From Acidimicrobiia bacterium (GTDB taxonomy: Bacteria; Actinomycetota; Acidimicrobiia; Acidimicrobiales; Ilumatobacteraceae): a stretch of DNA of 9,451 nucleotides. The DNA lies in the NCBI GenBank assembly GCA_030425785.1, contig JAUHYJ010000101.1, forward strand, positions 1 to 9,451, written 5' to 3'. The notes under the pieces are model-generated. The model did no database searches and had not been told where the DNA came from. It saw only the letters and a list, made by a program, of their open reading frames with translations. A program made the translations under genes and the position numbers. Positions 6,290-9,451 of this stretch are shown here, one piece after another. Each line of letters starts with the position of its first letter. Position 1 is the first letter of the stretch.

Positions 6290-6334
6290 TCGGGTGATCA
6301 TGACCCGACTCACGTGATCGGATTCCCGTGATCG
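6285..6334 (+). repeat. Four copies of a GTGATC motif between genes
   Basis: CGTGATCG occurs at 6285-6292, 6313-6320 and 6327-6334, with a variant GGTGATCA at 6293-6300. The first copy contains the stop codon of the secreted repeat protein. The cluster lies just upstream of the hairpin at 6369-6398. It could be a binding-site array, or simply a small repeat in spacer DNA. Confidence 0.4.
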
Positions 6335-6368
6335 AACGTCACCGGCTGCCAGGAGCCCGGTGACCACC

Positions 6369-6398
6369 GCGCCGGCCCCTCGTGCGAGGGGCCGGCGC
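6369..6398. terminator. Strong G+C hairpin terminator
   Basis: Arms of 14 bases (6369-6382 and 6385-6398) are perfectly complementary, giving a 13-pair stem with a GTGC loop. The hairpin lies 80 bases after the stop of the secreted repeat protein and 62 bases before the MBL-Rieske start. There is no T-run, as is usual for hairpin terminators in high-GC Actinobacteria. It most likely ends transcription of the gene at 4436-6289. Confidence 0.7.
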
Positions 6399-6443
6399 CG
6401 GCGCTCGGGACGAAGGTCCCGATGACCCCGGTGAGCGTCTCGA

Positions 6444-6455
6444 TACGCTCGGAGG
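6444..6455 (+). promoter_or_regulatory. -10-like box and ribosome binding site for the MBL-Rieske gene
   Basis: TACGCT (6444-6449) fits TANNNT and ends ten bases before the ATG. GGAGG (6451-6455) is a good Shine-Dalgarno core but stands only four bases from the ATG. If TACGCT is the -10, the leader would be too short to include GGAGG, so only one of the two is likely to be functional. Confidence 0.35.
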
Positions 6456-6459
6456 CCAT

Positions 6460-8025
6460 ATGCGAGCGACCTCGATCGGACACGCCGGCATGCTCATCGA
6501 GACCGACGCCGGCTCGATCCTCTGCGACCCGTGGTTCGTCCCGGCGTTCTTCGGGTCGTGGTTCGTCTTCCCACGCAACGACCAGTTGTCGGACGACCTG
6601 CGCGAGCGCATCGAGTCGGCCGACTACCTGTACGTCACCCATCTGCACGGTGACCACCACGACGAGCCGTGGCTCCGCGAGCACCTCAGGCGCGACATCC
6701 CCATCCTGTTGCCCGGGTACCCGACCAAGGAGCAGCAGCGCACGCTCGCGAAGCTCGGGTTCACGAACTTCATCCGCACCGTCGACGGGGAGGAAATGGA
6801 GCTGGCGCCCGGCCTGACGATCGCGATCCACACCGAGGTCTCGATCACCGACGGCCCCGGCGGCGACTCGGCGATGATGGTCAGCGACGGCGAGACACGC
6901 ATCGTCAACCAGAACGACTGCCGCACCACCGACCTCGAGGCCCTCCGCCGCCACGGTCCGGTCGACCTGCACTGGCTGCAGTACTCGGGCGCGATCTGGT
7001 ACCCCATGGTGTACGAGTACGACGACGACCGGATGCGCGAGCTCGTCGACGCGAAGGTCGAGAGCCAGTTCACCAGGGCGCTGCGCTACGTCGATCGCAT
7101 CGACGCGCGTGCCGTCGTCCCGAGCGCCGGCCCGCCGGCCTTCCTCGACCCCGACCTGTTCCACCTCAACGTCATCAAGGGCGACGAGCTGTCGATCTTC
7201 CCGGACCAGCGGTCGTTCATGACGCGCCTCGACGCTGCCGGGCGGCGCGGCATCCTCGCGATCCCGGGCACCCAGATCGACGTCACCCCCGACGAGATCA
7301 CGGTGACCCATCCGATGCCCGCGGAGCAGGTCGATCAGATCTTCTCGATGAAGAAGTGGTACCTGCGCGACTATCAGCGCGACTGGATGCCGTGGCTCGA
7401 CGAGCAGAAGGCGAACTGGAACGCCCCGTCGACCGACCTGATCCCGACCCTGAAGGCGTGGTGGGAGCCACTGCTGCGCATGGCACCGACCCTGCGTGGT
7501 GCCGTCGGCGCCAACTGCCTGATCCGCGCCGGCGAGCTCGAGATCCTGATCGACTTCCCGAACGCCGAGGTGCGCGCCTACGACGGCGAGCCCTACGAGT
7601 TCCGATTCACCATCCCGCGCGAGCTCGTCGAGACCGTGGCCGACCAGCGCGCCGTCGACTGGTCGAACTCGCTGTTCCTGTCGTGCCGCTGGAGCGGATG
7701 GCGAGCCGGTGACTTCAACGAATACCTCTACAACTTCTTCAAGTCGCTGTCGGTCGAGCGGATGCGCCGGACCGAGGCCGAGGCCGTCCGCAAGCTGAAC
7801 CCCCCGACCGAGGTCGAGCCCGAGATCCGTCTGGGCGACTACGTCGTGCAGCGTCGGTGTCCGCACCGCAACGCCGACCTCTCGGTGTTCGGCGAGATCG
7901 AGCAGGGTGCGCACGGCGGTGACGTGCTGGTGTGCACGTTGCACGGCTGGCTGTTCGACTGCGAGACCGGTCGTTGTCTCACGAGCGCCGACCACCCGCT
8001 GTCGATCCGTCGCGCCGACGACTGA
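6460..8025 (+). CDS. Metallo-beta-lactamase-fold protein with C-terminal Rieske [2Fe-2S] domain
   Basis: The 521-residue protein has no signal peptide and is probably cytoplasmic. The N-terminal part is an MBL fold: GHAGMLIETDAGSILCDPWF (7-26), then the metal motif HLHGDHH (His61, His63, Asp65, His66), with His124 and Asp153 as candidate further ligands. The middle (about 200-450) is rich in Trp and Tyr (KKWYLRDYQRDW, SCRWSGWR). The C-terminal end has a complete Rieske cluster motif, CPH (Cys467, His469) and CTLHGW (Cys492, His495). The same two folds occur together in CMP-N-acetylneuraminate hydroxylase (CMAH), where the Rieske domain is N-terminal; here the order is reversed. An iron-dependent oxygenase or electron-accepting hydrolase is therefore a reasonable guess, but the substrate is unknown. 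The start at 6460 gives the natural beginning of the fold and has GGAGG upstream; the in-frame start at 6382 lies inside the hairpin and is rejected. It is bounded by hairpins on both sides and so is probably a single-gene unit. Confidence 0.85.
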   Translation: MRATSIGHAGMLIETDAGSILCDPWFVPAFFGSWFVFPRNDQLSDDLRERIESADYLYVTHLHGDHHDEPWLREHLRRDIPILLPGYPTKEQQRTLAKLGFTNFIRTVDGEEMELAPGLTIAIHTEVSITDGPGGDSAMMVSDGETRIVNQNDCRTTDLEALRRHGPVDLHWLQYSGAIWYPMVYEYDDDRMRELVDAKVESQFTRALRYVDRIDARAVVPSAGPPAFLDPDLFHLNVIKGDELSIFPDQRSFMTRLDAAGRRGILAIPGTQIDVTPDEITVTHPMPAEQVDQIFSMKKWYLRDYQRDWMPWLDEQKANWNAPSTDLIPTLKAWWEPLLRMAPTLRGAVGANCLIRAGELEILIDFPNAEVRAYDGEPYEFRFTIPRELVETVADQRAVDWSNSLFLSCRWSGWRAGDFNEYLYNFFKSLSVERMRRTEAEAVRKLNPPTEVEPEIRLGDYVVQRRCPHRNADLSVFGEIEQGAHGGDVLVCTLHGWLFDCETGRCLTSADHPLSIRRADD

Positions 8026-8033
8026 TCGTCGAG

Positions 8034-8049
8034 CCCCGCCGCTGCGGGG
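8034..8049. terminator. Bidirectional hairpin terminator between convergent genes
   Basis: CCCCGC (8034-8039) and GCGGGG (8044-8049) form a perfect six-pair stem with a four-base loop. It fills the 24-base gap between the MBL-Rieske stop (8025) and the stop of the Ig-like protein on the other strand (8050), so it can serve both transcripts. No T-run is present. Confidence 0.6.
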
Positions 8050-9450
8050 TCACGGCCCGCGCGTCGGGAAGGTGGTCGTGGTCTCCGCCGTGGTCGTCGT
8101 CGTGGTCGTGGTGGTGGTGGTCGTCGTCGTGGTCGTCGGCGGCAGCGTCGTGGTCGTGGTGGTCGTCGTCGTGGTGGTGGTCGTCGGCGGCGGGGCGGTC
8201 ACGAGCGTCAGCGTCCCCTCGGCGGTGGCGCCGAGTTCGTCGGTGACCCGGTACGTCACGAGCACGTCGGGCACGCCCTGCCCGGTCGGGGCGGTGGCGG
8301 TGAGCTGCAGTTGGTTGAGCGAGAGCGTCCACGGCGACGGGTTGCCGAGCAGTTCGACGGTGATGTCGTCACCGTTCGGATCGGATGCGTTCAATGTCAC
8401 CACCCGCTGGGTGCCGGCCGGGACGACGATCTCCTGGTCGGGTGCCAGCGGAGCCGCGTTGACGATCAACGTCACGGTGGCGGCCTGCGCACTGACCGTG
8501 CCGAGCGCATCGACCGCGCGGTAGGTGAACGAGGCCGTCCCGCTACCGCCGGCGGGATCGATGCGGAGCCGTCCGTCGGACAGCACCTCGATCGTGCCGA
8601 CGGCCCCGCTCGCGAAGGTGAAGGTCGCCGGGACGGCGGTGACCGAGAGCGAGTCGCCGTCGGGATCCTGGTCGTTGGCGAGCGGCGCGAAGGTGACCGA
8701 CCCGCTGGAGATCTCGACCAGGTCGTCGACCGCGATCGGCGCCAAGTTGACCAGATCGATCGTGACGGGGACCCGGGCCGTGAGTCCGCCCGGGTCGGCG
8801 ACGACGGCGACGAACTCGGCGCGGCCCGACTGACCCGCCGGGTTGACGCGGATCGCACGACTGTCGTCGACGAGGGTGATCCACGCCGGCTGACCCTCGA
8901 GACCGGCGAACCGGAGCGGTTCGTCATCGCTGGCGAGCTGGCTGACCGGGATCGTGACCGGGTCGATCCGCCCGATGGCGTTGGCGTACGGCGCGGCGAC
9001 CGGGTCCTGGTTGACGTCGATGGTCACCGTGCCGACGTCCTGGACGCGACAAGCGTTGCGCACGACGTACTCGAACACGACGTTGCCGTTCTCGCCCGCG
9101 GGCGGCGTGTAGACCCCGGCCGGGACACCGAGTGGCGCACCGACCTGGACCACGTCGCCGTTGCGCGCCAGCGTGGTCAGATCGATCGCAATCGGCTGTT
9201 GATACCCGGTCTCGAGGAAGAGGTCGGGCGCCTCGGGCGCCGCGACCGCACACGGCAGGACCGCGATCCGGGCGACCGCCTCGTCGGTGTCCTCGCCGTC
9301 GTCGATCTGGTACGGCACCACGGCGGTGCCGCTCGCCCCGGTCGTGAGCCAGCCGCGCCCGGCGGCTTCGAGGAAGGGCCGTGCACGCTCGATCGGGGCG
9401 GGGTCGCCCGCGACCATGAGGTAGAGCTGCCCGGCCACGGCATCCTTGCC
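8050..9450 (-). CDS. Large Ig-like-repeat surface protein, C-terminal part, with Thr-tract tail
   Basis: This is a 5'-partial gene: the frame is open to the window edge and 466 residues are visible. The GTG at 9438 and later internal starts are unlikely to be real because coding continues upstream as GKDAVAGQLY. Tandem Ig-like or cadherin-like beta modules span about 70-146, 147-235, 236-331 and 332-418. Module borders carry NQDPVA, NLAPIAVDD and NAAPLAPDQ. Calcium-type segments are NDQDPDGDSLSV (259-270) and ASDPNGDDITV (355-365). Cys67 and Cys134 may pair. The tail is Thr13 (423-435), LPP, Thr16 (439-454), AE, Thr4 and FPTRGP. Proteins of this kind are secreted adhesion or surface-layer-like molecules, and Thr tracts are typical O-glycosylation sites. 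The last residues contain no membrane segment, LPXTG motif or other sorting signal, so attachment must depend on the unseen N-terminal part or the protein is released. The ligand is unknown. Confidence 0.8.
   Translation of the reverse strand, partial: GKDAVAGQLYLMVAGDPAPIERARPFLEAAGRGWLTTGASGTAVVPYQIDDGEDTDEAVARIAVLPCAVAAPEAPDLFLETGYQQPIAIDLTTLARNGDVVQVGAPLGVPAGVYTPPAGENGNVVFEYVVRNACRVQDVGTVTIDVNQDPVAAPYANAIGRIDPVTIPVSQLASDDEPLRFAGLEGQPAWITLVDDSRAIRVNPAGQSGRAEFVAVVADPGGLTARVPVTIDLVNLAPIAVDDLVEISSGSVTFAPLANDQDPDGDSLSVTAVPATFTFASGAVGTIEVLSDGRLRIDPAGGSGTASFTYRAVDALGTVSAQAATVTLIVNAAPLAPDQEIVVPAGTQRVVTLNASDPNGDDITVELLGNPSPWTLSLNQLQLTATAPTGQGVPDVLVTYRVTDELGATAEGTLTLVTAPPPTTTTTTTTTTTTTLPPTTTTTTTTTTTTTTTTAETTTTFPTRGP
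8071..8184 (-). repeat. Trinucleotide repeat coding for Thr tracts
   Basis: Thr is coded only by ACC and ACG across three runs: codons 8071-8082 (4), 8089-8136 (16) and 8146-8184 (13). The near-perfect period of three makes replication slippage likely, which would change tail length without shifting frame. On the plus strand it appears as a long Val run, which is not a gene. Confidence 0.8.
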
Positions 9451-9451
9451 G

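Noticed and set aside
5357..7995. Large minus-strand frames opposite the secreted repeat protein and the MBL-Rieske gene
   Set aside because: They are rich in Arg, Val, Asp and His, the typical reverse shadow of high-GC genes, and the opposite strand carries complete family motifs.
8137..8151. LPPTT in the Thr tail as a sortase motif
   Set aside because: It lacks the required Gly of LPXTG and is not followed by a hydrophobic segment and positive tail.
7907..8524. Plus-strand frame with a long poly-Val stretch resembling a membrane segment
   Set aside because: The Val run is the reverse complement of the Thr codons in the surface-protein tail.

Overview
The window has two parts of different origin. 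Positions 1 to about 1385 have moderate G+C (32 of 60 bases in 961-1020), mixed codon use, a long stretch with no convincing gene, and the 5' part of a protein-kinase-like gene. From about 1387 to the end the DNA is much richer in G+C (45 of 60 in 1561-1620) and densely coded. Its gene content points to a high-GC actinobacterium, most likely an Acidimicrobiia/Ilumatobacter-like lineage: a DUF2510 protein, RLVDTR-repeat secreted proteins, Thr-tract surface proteins and TANNNT boxes just upstream of ATG codons. The lineage is inferred from family content, not from a search.

Layout. 1-820: no supported gene. 821-~1386 (+): N-terminal part of a kinase-fold protein lacking key catalytic residues, cut off after its HRD-like loop. 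~1387-1992 (-): prephenate dehydratase (pheA), cut off at the same point before its ACT domain. 2069-2851 and 2848-3417 (-): a two-gene operon with a 4-base overlap, DsbB/BdbC first and then a thioredoxin-fold lipoprotein with a DsbA-type CPHC site. 3547-4260 (+): DUF4177-like plus DUF2510 protein with a Pro/Glu/Ala linker. 4436-6289 (+): secreted protein with three 127-residue repeats and a C-terminal pair of Cys-containing modules. 6460-8025 (+): metallo-beta-lactamase-fold protein with a C-terminal Rieske [2Fe-2S] domain. 8050-9450 (-): C-terminal part of a large Ig-like-repeat surface protein ending in Thr tracts. Hairpin terminators lie at 6369-6398 and 8034-8049.

How the genes relate. 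DsbB and the CPHC lipoprotein look like a self-contained oxidative-folding pair outside the membrane. The secreted repeat protein nearby carries Cys pairs that could be its clients (inference). The other genes are single transcription units with no evident shared pathway. Four of the genes on the right have a -10-like box 6-8 bases before the start codon, as expected for leaderless transcripts.

The feature that most needs checking is the join at about 1385, where two unrelated genes are both broken mid-domain and composition changes abruptly. It is either a chimeric assembly or an unusual recombination. I found no clear new multi-gene system. The most distinctive genes are the permuted MBL-Rieske protein and the CPHC lipoprotein/DsbB pair.
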